In this document: positions 34,861 through 46,978 of the stretch, in pieces
How the letters are laid out: each line of letters starts with the position of its first letter
How positions within the stretch are numbered: the first letter of the stretch is position 1
DNA from: Lepus europaeus
Taxonomy: Eukaryota > Chordata > Mammalia > Lagomorpha > Leporidae
Direction: 5' to 3'
DNA length: 64,000 bases
Assembly (NCBI RefSeq): GCF_033115175.1
Contig: NW_026909534.1
Location: forward strand, 62,001-126,000
Made by a program: the position numbers and the translations under genes
The notes under the pieces: model-generated
Told to the model about the DNA's origin: nothing
Database searches by the model: none
Seen by the model: only the letters and a program-made list of their open reading frames with translations

Positions 34861-35358
34861 CCTATTTTTTCCCTCATATTTAGGCTCATTTTCCTGTTGA
34901 ATACTTTTTGTTTTTGATATTGATTTAAAAAATGTTTAAAGATATCATATAATGTATTCCTTTTATTTCACAGAATTTAATACTTTTATTTCTCTTTTCT
35001 CATGTTGAAAGTTGTTTTCTAGTCTGCCTATTATCCTTGCAGGTTTTCTATTTGTTTCTTGTTGGTATTTGGTAATCTAGGGGACTTTATATTTCAATCT
35101 TTCCAGAAATCAAATTAACTTCATTCATCAGTTGTATTTATTTTTAGAAGTTATGGACTATGTGTATATAAATACTGCCAACATATTGATAATTTATTGT
35201 TTATAAATTGATCATTACACCTTATTCTTTTCTTTTTGCTCTTTTTTCCTGCTGATCACTCCTCCAAATAAGAATTTGGAGGTAGTGGAGGCATCATGGC
35301 CTAGGATTTCTTCCAGGGAGAAAGCTGTTAATGATCTTGTATTAATTGCATTGTTTGA
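34861..35358. other. AT-rich DNA, nothing recognised
   Basis: T-rich, no feature supported. Confidence 0.5.
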
Positions 35359-35373
35359 TCTAGGATCCCTTTT

Positions 35374-35705
35374 TTAAAGATTTATTTATTTGTTTGCAAG
35401 TCAGAGTTACTCAGAGAGAGAAGGAGAAGCAGAGAAAGAGAGAGAGAGGTCTTCAACTGCTGGTTCACTTCCCAGTTGGCTGAAATGGCTGGAGCTGATC
35501 CAAAGCTAGGAGCCTGGAACTTCCTCCAGGTCTCCCATGTGGGTGCAGGGGCCCAAGGACTTGGGCCATCTTCTACTATTTTCCCAGGCCTTAGCAGAGA
35601 GCTGGATCAGAAGTGGAGCTGCTGGGATTCAAACTGGCACCCATATAGTATGCCAACACTACAGGTGGTGACCTTACCCACTATGCTACAACATCAATCC
35701 CATGT
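35374..35705 (-). mobile_element. C-family SINE (minus) with TSD
   Basis: Flanking repeat tctaggatcc(c)tttt at 35359-35373 and 35706-35719. The tail aaagatttatttatttgttt precedes a well-preserved body (rc of gggtgcaggggcccaag). Confidence 0.93.
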
Positions 35706-35719
35706 TCTAGGATCCTTTT

Positions 35720-36020
35720 AAAAAACCTTGATGCAAATAAGAAAGCCACTACATTTTTACTATATTTCTAGCAGTATTGTTTTTACTAGATATTGAATTT
35801 TTGAAAGGCATTTCAACATTTAATCTTAATCATCATGCAATTTTTCTCTTGAAATTTTCACCTACCTGAAAAATTTATATGGCTTGGTTTTTTTAAAGTT
35901 AACCACTCTTGCACTTTTTTAAATATCTTACTTATTATTCATTATGGTTTCATATGTGATTTAATTTATTATAATAATGCTTCTGAAATCAGAGAAGATC
36001 CCCTAAAATGCACACTGAAG
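35720..36020. other. AT-rich DNA, nothing recognised
   Basis: No feature supported. Confidence 0.5.
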
Positions 36021-36612
36021 TGTGGCCCCTAAAAGTTCCCTAGAAATGCTATCCGGGGTGCCACATGTGCTACCGGAATTTGGGGTGCCATACAATTTCA
36101 CCACTGGCTTATTACTAAATCCCCAATATTAATAAGCCCAAGAGGGTTCTTGCCTAATATTTAGAGAAGAATTATAAATACCAGCACAGATAAATGAGGC
36201 AGCGTGGTATGTTGTAAGCTTTTATTTAGTGAGAAAAATGCATAGGAGAGTGAGAGCTTTATTTAAGAGAGGTGAACAGGGGTTCATACAAAGCACCAGG
36301 AACCAGCCACGTGGAAGAGCATCTAGGCCTGTACCTGGGCCAGGAAGCCTAGAGCACATGACCCAAAGGCCATGCACCCTAGAGGCAAAAGGCTACAGCA
36401 AGCCCCCTCCTGACAAGAGGCCAGGGAAGAAGAGTGGGCAGGATACACTGTGCCCCAGGCTTTTAACCCACTTCCAAAGGGGAGTAGTTAATTAACCTGA
36501 TGGGCTGGTTGGCACCCAGGTGAGGCCAGGTAGGGGCATGAGGTCACACAGGGACATGGAAAAGGCATGGTCTTCCAGTTCACAAATCTAATCAATTTTA
36601 ACCTATGTGGCA
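36021..36612 (-). mobile_element. Candidate solo LTR (minus)
   Basis: A ~590-bp block of distinct, more GC-balanced sequence. On the minus strand it starts TGCCACATAGG and ends GGGGCCACA, that is with TG...CA termini. A TATA-like ttaaataaag (rc at about 36250) is followed ~20 bp downstream by an aataaa signal (rc at 36222-36230), an order seen in retroviral LTRs. The plus-strand ORF 36229-36495 is incidental. I could not find a target-site duplication, and no retroviral internal genes are adjacent. Confidence 0.45.
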
Positions 36613-36622
36613 CCTACTTTAC

Positions 36623-36931
36623 TTTTTTTTATTTATTTTTTTAAACATTTATTTAATGAATATAAATTTCCAATGTAGAGCTTATGGATTACAATGGCTT
36701 CCCCATCCCACAACCTCCCTCCCACCCGCAACCCTCCCCTCTCCCACTCAATCTCCTCTTCCATTCACATCAAGATTCACTTTCAGTCCTCTTCATATAC
36801 AGAAGATCAATTTAGTATATACTAAATAAAGATTTCAAAGGTTTGCACCAACACAGAAACACAAAGTGAAACATACTGTTTGAGTACTAGTTATGGCATT
36901 AAATCACAATGTACAACATATTAAGAACAGA
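36623..36931 (-). mobile_element. L1 3' UTR piece (minus), left part of a split element
   Basis: T-rich tail, ttatttaatgaatataaat, pyrimidine-rich stretch and the first ~160-bp 3' UTR block. It stops at agagatcc, where a plus-strand L1 begins. Probably the 3' end of the minus-strand L1 whose 5' half lies at 42029-45328. Confidence 0.85.
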
Positions 36932-36994
36932 GATCCCAGATTTCAACTACCCTCAATTACACTCAGCAATGCAGAATTACTTCCCAATTGAGTA

Positions 36995-37000
<6 letters not shown>

Positions 37001-37053
<53 letters not shown>
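37001..37053 (+). repeat. (GA)n microsatellite in L1 5' UTR
   Basis: About 26 uninterrupted GA units, where the other L1 copies have a short GA/A-rich tract. Confidence 0.95.
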
Positions 37054-37057
<4 letters not shown>

Positions 37058-37266
37058 AGCAAGGAACAAGGGAGAGAACAATCTGGGTGAGTCACGTTTT
37101 GCACAGCCTTAAACCTGAAGAATCAAGCAGAGCTCTCTGGCCACACCCATCACAGCCTCTAAGGATCAATCAAAGCAGACAGCCACATAGAGGCATAGTA
37201 TAACGAGAAAAAAACACCACAGCCAAAAAAAAAAACAACAACAAACAAACATATATTATTTCCAAC

Positions 37267-38286
37267 ATGCCAAACAACAAACGTAGAAGCAGAGGTAACA
37301 AGAGCAAGGAAGACACTATGATGCCCCCAAATGAACAAGACACCCCAATCCAAGATTATGAAGATGAAGAGATAGAGGAAATGCAAGAAGCAGATCTCGA
37401 AAAATTGATAAGAACATTAAGAAGTTCTCAAAAACAAATTCTTGAACTACAGAAATCCTTAATGGACAAGATAGAAAATCTCTCTCGTGAAAATGAAATA
37501 TTAAGGAGGAATCAAAATGAAATGAAACAACTAGTAGAACATGAAACTGTGATAGTGACAAGAAACCATACTGAAATGAAGAATTCAATAGATCAAATGA
37601 CAAACACATTAGAGAGCCTTAAAAACAGAATGGGTGCAGCAGAAGAGAGAATATAGGACGTAGAAGACAGAGAACAGGAAAAGAAACAGTGAAACCAAAT
37701 AAAAGAAGAAGAAATCAGAAATCTAAAAAATACTGTCAGGAATCTACAGGATACTATTAAAAAACCCAACATTTGGGATCTAGGTGTTACTGAAGGCATG
37801 GAGAGGGAGAAAAGATTAGAAGACCTTTTTAGTGAGATACTAGCAGAAAATTTCCCAGATTTGGAGAAGGACAGAAACATCCTAGTACAGGAAGCTCATA
37901 GAACCCCTAATAAACATTACCTAAAGAGATCCTCACCACAACACGTCGTAATCAAACTCACCACAGTGAAACATAAAGAAAAGACCCTAAAATGTGCAAG
38001 AGAGAAATGCCAGATTACTCTCAGAGGATCTCCAATCAGACTCACAGCAGACTTCTCAACAGAAACCCTACAAGCTAGAAGGGAATGGCGAGATATAGCC
38101 CAGGTACTAAGAGAGAAAAACTGCCAGCCCAGAATATTATATCCTGCAAAGCTCTCATTTGTGAATGAAGGTGAAAGAAAGACCTTTCACAGCAAACAGA
38201 AATTGAAAGAATTTGTTGCCACTCAACCAACCCTGCAAAAGATGCTTAAAGATGTGTTACATACAAAAACACGATCACCAATATGA
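37267..38286 (+). pseudogene. L1 ORF1, two frames
   Basis: ATG 37267 gives MPNNKRRSRGNKSKEDTMMP. A coiled-coil region (ENLSRENEILRRNQNEMKQL) runs until a stop at about 37656 after AAEERI. A second open stretch, 37798-38286, contains the C-terminal RNA-binding part (LYPAKLSFVNEGERKTFHS) and ends near the natural stop. Premature stops in the middle make it non-functional. Confidence 0.92.
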
Positions 38287-38364
38287 AAGAAGGTAAAGGA
38301 AGGAAACCTCACAGCAAAAGATCACATGAAGTTCAAAACATATATTGGAAAAAATCTTTAGCAA

Positions 38365-41000
38365 ATGACAGGGCAAAGTTACTCCTTCTCAATAGTCACA
38401 TTGAATGTTAATGGCCTGAACTGTCCAGTTAAAGACCCCGACTGGCTGATTGGGTTAAGGAACAAAACCCATCTTTTTGCTGCTTTGTTTCCAACAAACA
38501 TACATACAGACCAAAATTGAAAGGCTGGAAAAAGATATACTATGACAACAGAAATGAAAAAAGAGCGGGCTTAGCCATCTTAGTATTGGACAACATAAAC
38601 TTTACCACAAAAACTGTTAGGAGAGACAAAGAGGGGCACTATATAATGAATAAGGGATCCATTGAACAGGAAGATATAATGATTATCAATGTATATGCAC
38701 CTAATAACAGGGCAACGGTTTATTTAAAAGACTTGTTAAGGGACTTAAAGGCAGACTTAGACACCAATACAATAGTTCTGGGGGACTTCAATACTCCACT
38801 CTCAGAGATAGACAGATCAACAGGACAGAAGACCAACAAGGAGACAGTAGATTTAAACGACACTATAGCCCAAATGGATCTAACAGATATCTACAGAACT
38901 TTTCGTCCTACACACAAATCATTTACATTCTTCTCAGCAGTACATGGAACCTTCTCTAGGATTGACCACATACTAGGCCATAAAGCAAGTCTCAGCAAAT
39001 TCAAAAGAATTAGAATCATACCATGCAGCTTCTCAGACCACAAAGGAATGAAATTGGAAATTAGCAACTTGGGAATCCCTAGAGCACATGCAAACCCATG
39101 GAGATTGAACAACATGCTTCTGAATGAACAATGGTCATAGAAGAAATTAAAAGAGAAATCAAAAATTTTCTGGAAGAAAATGAGGATAAAAGCACAATAT
39201 ACCAAAACCTATGGGATACAACAAAAGCAGTGTTAAGAGGAAAGTTTATAGCAATAGGTGCCTACATCAAGACATTGTAAAGGCACCAAATAGATGACCT
39301 TTCAAGGCATCTCAAGGATCTAGAAAATCTGCAGCAAACCAAACCCAAACCCAGTAGGAGAAGAGAAATAATTAAAATCAAAGAAGAAATCAACAGGATT
39401 GAATCCAAAAAAAACATTACAAAAATTCAGCCAAACGAAGAGTTGGTTTTTTGAAAAAATAAACAAAATTGACACCCCATTGCCTCAACTAACTAAAAAA
39501 AGAAAAGAAAAGACCCAAATAAATAGGATCAGAGATGAAAAGGGAAACGTAACAACAGACGCCGCAGAAATAAAAAGAATCATCAGAAATTACTACAAGG
39601 ACTTGTATGCCAGCAAACAGGGAAATCTATCAGGAATGGACAGATTCTTGGACACATACAACCTACCTAAATTGAGCCAGGAAGACATAGAAAACATAAA
39701 CAGACTCATAACTGACACAGAAATTGAAACAGTAATAAAGGCCCTCCCAACAAAGAAAAGCCCAGGACCAGATGGATTCACTGCTGAGTTCTACCAGGCA
39801 TTCAAAGAAGAACTAACTCCAATTCTTCTCAAACTATTCAGGGCAATCAAAAAAGAGGGAATCCTCCCAAATTCTTCTATGAAGCCAGCATCACCTTAAT
39901 TCCTAAGCCAGAAAGAGATGCAGCATTGAAATAGAATTACAGACCAATATCCCTGATGAACAGAAATGCAGAAATCCTCAATAAAATTGTGGCCAGTAGA
40001 ATGCAACAACACATCAGAAAGATCATCCACCCAGACCAAGTGGGATTTATCCCTGGTATGCAGGGATGGTTCACAAACAATCAACGTAATACACTACATT
40101 AACAGACTGCTAAGAAAAAAACATATGATTTTCTCAATAGATGCAGAGAAAGCATTTGATAAAATACACCTTTCATGATGAAAACTCTAAGCAAGCTGGG
40201 TATGGAAGGAACATTCCTCAATACAATCAAAGCAATATGTGGAAAACCCACGGTCAACATCCTATTGAATGGGGAAAAGTTGAAAGCATTTCCACTGAGA
40301 TCTGGTACCAGACAGGGATGCCCACTCTCACCACTGCTCTTCAATATAGTTCTGGACGTTTTAGCCAGAGCTATTAGGCAAGAAAAAGAAATTACAGGGA
40401 TACAAATTGGGAAGGAAGAACTCAAACCATCCCTCATGGCAGACAATATGATTCTACAAATAAAGGGTTGGTAACCAGAATCTACAAAGAAATCAAGAAA
40501 ATCCACAACAACAGAACAAATAACCCACTTAAGAGATGGGCCGAGGACCTCAACAGACATCTTTTCAAAGAGGAAATCCAAATGGCCAACAGACACATGA
40601 AAAAATGTTCAAGATCACTAGCAATCAGAGAAATGCAAATCAAAACCACAATGAGGTTTCACCTCACCCCGGTGAGAATGGCTCACATCCAGAAATCTAC
40701 CAATAATAGATGCTGGAGAGGATTTTGGGAAAAAGGGACACTAACCCACTGTTGATGGGAATGAAACTGGTTAAGCCACTATGGAAGCCAGTCTGGAGAG
40801 TCCTCAGAAACATGAACATAACCCTACCATACAACCTAGCTATCCCACTCCTTGTAATTTACCCAAAGGAAATTAATTTGGCTAATAAAAAAGCCATCTG
40901 CACATTAATGTTCATTGCAGCTCAATTCACAATAGCTAATACCTGGAACCAACCCAAATGCCCATCAACAGTAGACTGGATAATGAAATTAAACAAGACA
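38365..41000 (+). pseudogene. L1 ORF2, frameshifted and deleted
   Basis: ATG is at 38365-38367. A lost A in the run near 38430 shifts the frame soon after the start. The endonuclease portion is otherwise open at 38517-39140, with the [16 protein letters not shown] and [13 protein letters not shown] motifs. RT segments are at 39399-39899 ([12 protein letters not shown]) and 40175-40474. The RT active site reads MADN instead of FADD, and immediately after it ~1 kb is missing, fusing it to the C-terminal region (40468-40755). It is catalytically dead. Confidence 0.92.
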
Positions 41001-42028
41001 AGTGTCTGCTAATACTAACTGATAGAATCAAAAAGGGAGAGAAGGATCCAACATGGGAAGTGGGATACACAGCAGACTCATAGAATGGCAGACATCCTAA
41101 ACAACACTCTGGCCTCAGAATCAGTCCTTAAGACACTCGGATCTGGCTGAAGAGCCCATGAGAGTATTGTAGGCATGGAAAGCCAAGATATCATGGAAAA
41201 GAAAAAAAAATAAGAAGAAGACCTAAATGAAAGATCTCTGTGAGTGAGATCCCAGTGGAAAGAATTGGGCCATCAAAGAAGGTGGTACCTTTCTCTGAAG
41301 GGAGGAGAGAACTTCCACTTTGACTATGACCCTATTGGAATAAGATCAAAGTCAGTGAACTCTAAAGGCTTCCATAGCTTTGGCAACTCATGACTAGAGC
41401 CTAGGGAGATTACTGAATCCATGAACAGGAGTGTTAAATTGTTAAGTCAGCAACAGGAGTCACTGTGGACTTATGTCCCATGTGGGATCTGTCCTTAATG
41501 TGTTGTCTAATGTGCAGTGATGCTATAACTAGTACTGAAACAGTATTTTTACACTTTGTGTTTCTGTGTGGGTGCAAACTGATGAGATCTTTACTAATTA
41601 TATACTGCATCGATCTTCTGTATATAAAGATAATTGGAAATGAAAAAAAAACCCTGGTGTTAAATTGGAAATGGCATAAAAAATTAATTAATTTTTTAAA
41701 AAAAATATTATGTAGGATCTCTGTCTTTAATGTGCTGTACACTGTTATTTAACACTATAACTAGTACTACAACAGTATTTTTTTTCAATATGTGTTGCTA
41801 TATGGGGGCAAACTGTTGAAATCGTTACCTAATATGTACTAAAATGATCTTCTGTATATAAAGAGAATTGAAAATGAATCATGATGTGATTCGAAGGGGA
41901 GAGGGAGCAGGAAAGGGGAGAGTTGTGTTTGGGAGGGAAGTTTTGGGAGGGGGAAGCCTTTGTAACCCATAAGCTGTACTTTGGAAATTTATATTCATTA
42001 AGTAAAAGTTTAATAAAAAAAGAAAGCT

Positions 42029-42973
42029 CATCTATTTGGTGCCTTTCCAATTTCTTGATGTAGGCACCTATTGATATAAACTTTCCTCTTAACACTGCTT
42101 TTGCTATAGCCCATAGGTTTTGGTATGTTGTGCTTTTATCCTCAATTACTTCCAGAAATTTTTTGATTTCTCTTTTAATTTCTTTTATGACCCATTTTTC
42201 GTTCAAGAGCATGTTGTTCAGTCTCCATGTGTTTGTATGTGCTCTAGGGATTCCCGAGTTGCTAATTTCCAATTTCATTCCTTTGTGGTCTGAGAAGCTG
42301 CATGGTATGATTCTAATTCTTTTGAATTTGCTGAGACTTGCTTTATGGCCTAGTATGTGGTCAATCCTAGAGAAGGTTCCATGTACTGCTGAGAAGAATG
42401 TAAATGATTTGTGTGTAGGACGAAAAGTTCTGTAGATATCTGTTAGATCCATTTGGGCTATAATGTCGTTTAAATCTACTGTCTCCTTGTTGGTCTTCTG
42501 TCCTGTTGATCTGTCTATCTCTGAGAGAGGAGTGTTGAAGTCCCGCAGTACTAGTGTATTGGGGTCTAAGTCTGCCTTTAAGTCCCTTAACAAGTCTTTT
42601 AAATAAACCGTTGCCCTGTTATTAGGTGCATATACATTGATAATCATTATATCTTCCTGTTCAATGGATCCCTTATTCATTATATAGTGCCCATCTTTGT
42701 CTCTCCTAACAGTTTTTGTGTTAAAATTTATGTTATCTGATACTAAGATGGCTAAGCCCGCTCTTTTTTCATTTCTGTTGTCATAGTATAACTTTTTCCA
42801 GCCCTTCAATTTAAGTCTGTATGTATGTTTGTTGGAAACATGTGTTTCTTGTAAGCAGCAAAAAGATGGGTTTTGTTCCTTAACCCAATCAGCCAGTCGG
42901 GGTCTTTAACTGGACAGTTCAGGCCATTAACATTCAATGTGACTATTGAGAAGGAGTAACTTTGCCCTGTCAT
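42029..42973 (-). pseudogene. L1 ORF2 N-terminal fragment (endonuclease)
   Basis: Start ATG is at 42971-42973; the frame is shifted early, then open from 42809. It includes [15 protein letters not shown] and [11 protein letters not shown] and ends at RHQIDEL, where it runs into the rc of the tail of the plus-strand L1. The Gly before DFNTP is Arg (LRDFNTP). Confidence 0.9.
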
Positions 42974-43039
42974 TTGCTAAAGATTTTTTCCAATATATGT
43001 TTTGAACTTCATGTGATCTTTTGCTGTGAGGTTTCCTTC

Positions 43040-44073
43040 CTTTACTTTCTTTCATATTGATGACCATGTTTTTCTGTTTCTGTATGTAACACATCTTTAA
43101 GCATCTTTTGCAGGGTTGGTTGAGTGGCAACATTCTTTCAATTTCTGTTTGCTGTGAAAGGTCTTTCTTTCACCTTCATTCACAAATGAGAGCTTTGCAG
43201 GATATAATATTCTGGGCTGGCAGTTTTTCTCTCTTAGTACTTGGGGTATATCTTGCCATTCCCTCCTAGTTTGTAGGGTTTCTGATGAGAAGTCTGCTGT
43301 AATTCTAATTGGAGATCCTCTGAGAGTAATCTGATGTTTCTCTCTTGCACATTTTAGGGTCTTTTCTTTATGTTTCACTGTGGTGAGTTTAACTATGACG
43401 TGTTGTGGTGAGGGTCTCTTTAGGTCATGTTTATTAGGGGTTCTATGAGCTTCCTGAACTAGGATATCTCTGTCCTTCTCCAAACCTGGGAAATTTTCTG
43501 CTAGTATCTCACTAAAAAGGCCTTCTAATCCTTTCTCTCTCTCCATGCCTTCAGGAACTCCTACAACTGAATGTTGGATTTTTTAATAGTATCCTGTTGC
43601 TTCCCAACAATATTTTTTAGATTTCTAATTTCCTCTTCTTTTCTTTGATTTGACTGTATATTTTCCTATTCTCTGTCTTCTAAGTCTGATATTCTCTCTT
43701 CTGCTTCACCCATTCTGTTTTTAATGCTCTCTAATATGTTTGTCATTTGATCCATTGAATTCTCCATTTCATTATGATTTCTCTTCACTATCACAGTTTC
43801 TTGTTGTACTAGTTGTTTCACTTCATTTTTATTCCTCCTTAATATTTCATTTTCATGCGAGAGATTTTCTATCTTGTCCATTAAGGATTTCTGTAGTTCA
43901 AGAATTTGTTTTTGAGAACTTCTTAATGATCTTTTCAGTTTTTTGAGATCCACTTTTTGCATTTCTTCTATCTCATCATCTTCATCATCTTGAATTGGGG
44001 TGTCTTTTTCATTTGGTGGCATCATAGTGTCTTCCTTGTTCTGGTTACCTCAGTTTCTGTGTTTGTTTGACAT
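43040..44073 (-). pseudogene. L1 ORF1, broken
   Basis: The likely start ATG is at 44071-44073 (MSNKHRN...). Open segments are 43666-44025 (coiled coil) and 43097-43546 (C-terminal domain), separated by a stop/frameshift near 43570-43660. Three bases or more are lost near 43130, so KEFVATQP reads KECCHSTNP. Confidence 0.88.
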
Positions 44074-44669
44074 TGTGGAGATATTCTTGGTTTCTTTGCT
44101 GTGGTGCTTTTTCTTGTTATACTGTGACTCTAGATTAAGTGGACAGTCTGCTTTTGATGGATCCTTAAAGGCTGTGATATGTGTGGCCAGAGAACTCTGT
44201 TTGGATCTTCAGGGTTAAGGATGTGCCAAAGGTGACTCACCCAGATGTTTCTCTCACTCACTCGCTCCCGCTCTCTCTCTCTCTCTCTTTTTTTTTTTTT
44301 GACTCAGTTGGGAAGTAATTCCGCACAGCTGAGTAGAATTGAGGGTAGTTGATGTATGAAATCTGTCCCCTGTGTGTATTCATCTGCTCTACCCCTGGCA
44401 CCACACAAAGAGTTTATGCAGCCCTCAGTGTGGTTTCAAATTTCTCCGCAGTCTCTCACTGGGTTGCCAAGGTTACCAAGTTTGTGTACTTGGTGAGTTC
44501 TCTCACCCCCCCTCAGATATTCACAGTCTCAGTTCATTAGCTCCACACTTTCACTAGGTCCTAACCTCCTGTTATTTCTCCCCACCAGAGAGGTTTTTCC
44601 GCTTGGCTAATGGCAGGTGCCACTTTACATATGTAAAATGGCACCTGCTCTTTGTCTTGCTCAGCTTTG

Positions 44670-44922
44670 TTTATTTTTTATCTTTTATTTTATGAATATA
44701 CATTTCCAAAGTACAGCTTATGGATTACAATGGCTTCCCCCCCATAACTTCCCTCCCACCCACCACCCTCCCCTTTCCGTTCTCTCTCCCCTTCCATTCA
44801 CATCAAGATTCATTTTTAATTCTCTTTATATACATAAAATCATTTTAGTATATATAAAGATTTCAACAGTTTGCCCTCACATAGCAACACAAAGTGAAAA
44901 AATACTGTTGGAGTCTTAGTTA
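44670..44922 (-). mobile_element. Short L1 3' end inserted in L1 5' UTR (minus) with TSD
   Basis: Tail tttattttatgaatatac, then the 3' UTR up to gagtcttagtta. Flanking repeat tcttgctca(gc/-)tttg (44655-44669 and 44923-44936). Confidence 0.9.
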
Positions 44923-45309
44923 TCTTGCTCACTTTGTAAGGTGAGTGGACAGAGAGGCTAGTGTCCATGCCAGCTCCCCTTATTTATTCATTTTTTTCTC
45001 TCCTCATCAGCCTGGTGAACTTTCCCCAGTGGGGCTTCAGGCCTCATTCCCTCTAGGCTCTTTCTGCCTTTCCCCACCAATGTCTCAATTTACCAAGGTT
45101 TTTGTCTCACTTCCCCTTCCAGTGCTGGCATGCAGATTCTGTGGTTGGGCTTCCATGTGGTGGGTGACCTGGCTCTCCCTGTAGGTCACATCCACTAAAT
45201 CCGGAAGAGTTTCCTCTGCAATTTTCCCTGAGCCTTTTCCCGAGGCTACAGGAACTCCACTTTTATTAAACTATCTTTTCCTGGACTATTGGTGCCCGTC
45301 CTCACTAAT

Positions 45310-45321
45310 CCACCATCTTGG
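45310..45321 (-). promoter_or_regulatory. YY1-like site at L1 5' end
   Basis: The plus strand reads ccaccatcttgg, equal to CCAAGATGGTGG on the L1 strand. Same position as in the copy ending at 18028, with one base changed. Confidence 0.6.
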
Positions 45322-45491
45322 CTCTGCCCCATTATTTCATCAATTTTATATTCAGCAATGTAGACTTTTCAGCATTACAAAGGGAATATTTCTATTTCTG
45401 AAGCCCTATTTCTGTTCAGAATGTGTAAGTCAATTTTTAGTTGTCTTTCATTATAATCCTGTGTTCTAAAAACCACCATTTTTTGCGGGGA

Positions 45492-46824
45492 TTTTTTTTA
45501 AACTTTTATTTAGTAAATATTAATTTCCAAAGTACAGTTTATGGATTACAATGGATTTTTCCACCCCATAACTTCCCTCCCACCCGCAACCCTCCCCTTT
45601 CCTGCTCCCTCTCCCATTCCATTCACATCAGCATTCATTTTCAATTCTCTTTATATACAGAAGACTGATTTAGTATATATTAAGATTTCATCAGTTTGCA
45701 CCCACACAGAACATAAAGTGTAAAATACTGTTTGAGTATTATTTATAGCATTAATTCACATTGAACAACACATTAAGGACAGATAGTCTACATGAGGAGT
45801 AAGTACATACCGGCTCCTGTTGTTGAGTTAATAATTTGACACTTGCTTATGGCGTCCGTAATCTCCCTAGGCTCTTGTCATGAGTTGCCAAGGACATGGA
45901 AGCCTTTTGAGTTCACCGACTTCGATCTTATTTCGACAGGGTCATAGTCAAAGTGGAAGTTCTCTCCTCCCTTCAGAGAAAGGTACCTCCTTCTTTGATG
46001 GCCAATTCTTTCTACTGGGATCTCACTCACAGAGATCTTTCATTTATTTTTTTTTCCAGAGTGCCTTGGCTTTCCATGCCTAAAATACTCTCATGGGATC
46101 TTCAGCCAGATCTGAATGCCTTTAAAGGCTGATTCTGAGGCCAGAGTGCTGTTTAGGACATACGTCATTCCATGAGTCTGCTGTGTATACCCCTTCCCAT
46201 GTTGGATCATTCTCTCATTTTTTATTCTATCAGTTAGTATTAGCAGACATAAGTCTTGTTTATGTGATCCCTTTGACTCTTAGTCCTCTTAGTGTGATCA
46301 ATTGTGAACTGAAATTGATCACTTGGACTAGTGAGATGGCATTGGTACATGCCTCCTTGATGGGATTAAATTGGAATCCCCTGGCATGTTTTTAACACTA
46401 CCATTTTGGTCAAGTCAGCTTGAGCATGTCCCAAATAGTACATCTCGTCCCTCTCTTATTCTCATTCTTATATTTAACAGAGATCTCTTTTCAGTTAAAT
46501 TTAAACACCTAAGAATAATTGTGTGTTAATTACAGAGTTCAACCAATAGTATTAAGTAGAACAAAAAATACTAAAATGGATAAAGTATTAAATTGTACAT
46601 CAACAGTTAGGACAAATGCTGATCAAGTCACTGTTTCTCATAGTGTCCATATCACTTCGACAGGTTTCCTTGATATTTGTCCCTTTGGGACTGGCTTAAT
46701 TCACTTAGCATGATGTTTTCCAGATTCCTCCATTTTGTTAGATATGACCAGATTTCATTTTTTTTCACTGCTGTATAGTGTTCTATAGAGTACATGTCCC
46801 ATAATTTCTTTATCCAGTCTACTG
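45492..46824 (-). mobile_element. L1 3' part (minus) of a rearranged insertion
   Basis: T-run and ttttatttagtaaatatta, single-block 3' UTR, and the last bit of ORF2 up to tccagtctactg. The sequence then switches to plus-strand L1. Confidence 0.9.
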
Positions 46825-46879
46825 CTCACTTATAGATGGGCCAAGGACCTCAATAGATATTTTTCAAAAAACGAAATCC
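46825..46879 (+). mobile_element. 55-bp L1 ORF2 piece (plus), duplicate of 47341-47393
   Basis: It reads agatgggccaaggacctcaa..., matching the stretch at about 47349 in the same orientation, then breaks off at gaaatcc. Confidence 0.85.
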
Positions 46880-46978
46880 GGGAGAGAGCTGGACTGGGAG
46901 AGGACGCACTGTGACTAGAACCCAGCATCCATATGGGATGCTGCAGGCAGAGGATTAACCAAGTGAGCCACAGCGCCG
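46880..46978 (-). mobile_element. C-family SINE 5' half (minus)
   Basis: Only head and B-box region are present (agagagctggactggg to gagccacagcgccg). It has no tail and is sandwiched between two L1 ORF2 segments. Confidence 0.88.

Larger units (their letters stand above)
36932..42017 (+). mobile_element. L1 (plus), slightly 5'-truncated, with internal deletions
   Basis: It begins inside the 5' UTR (matching rc of about 17570 of the other L1) and carries ORF1, ORF2 and 3' UTR, including the duplicated block (about 41480-41640 and 41710-41870). It ends with ttcattaagtaaaagtttaa and a short A-tail. Compared with the L1 at 11091-18028, about 1.0 kb of ORF2 is missing at 40460 and about 0.6 kb at 40985. 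No matching target-site duplication is visible. Confidence 0.9.
42029..45328 (-). mobile_element. L1 5' half (minus)
   Basis: It starts abruptly in ORF2 between the endonuclease and RT regions and runs through the endonuclease, ORF1 and 5' UTR to the 5' terminus at 45328 (rc begins ggggcagagccaagatgg). With 36623-36931 it would make one minus-strand L1, but about 4 kb (RT to 3' UTR) is absent. A short L1 tail is inserted in its 5' UTR at 44670. Confidence 0.9.

Noticed and set aside
36229-36495. 88-codon plus-strand ORF as a small gene
   Set aside because: Antisense to the LTR-like element, basic low-complexity composition and no conserved domain.
38517-39140. 207-codon plus-strand ORF as a possible host gene
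   Set aside because: Sequence is the L1 ORF2 endonuclease ([26 protein letters not shown]) with matching copies at 15259-15987 and 41829-42809; it is part of a transposon.
36593-45352. Shared atcaatttta near both outer ends of the L1 complex as a target-site duplication
   Set aside because: The left copy lies ~20 bp away from the L1 tail and within the LTR-like block, so it is not adjacent to the insertion; probably chance in AT-rich DNA.
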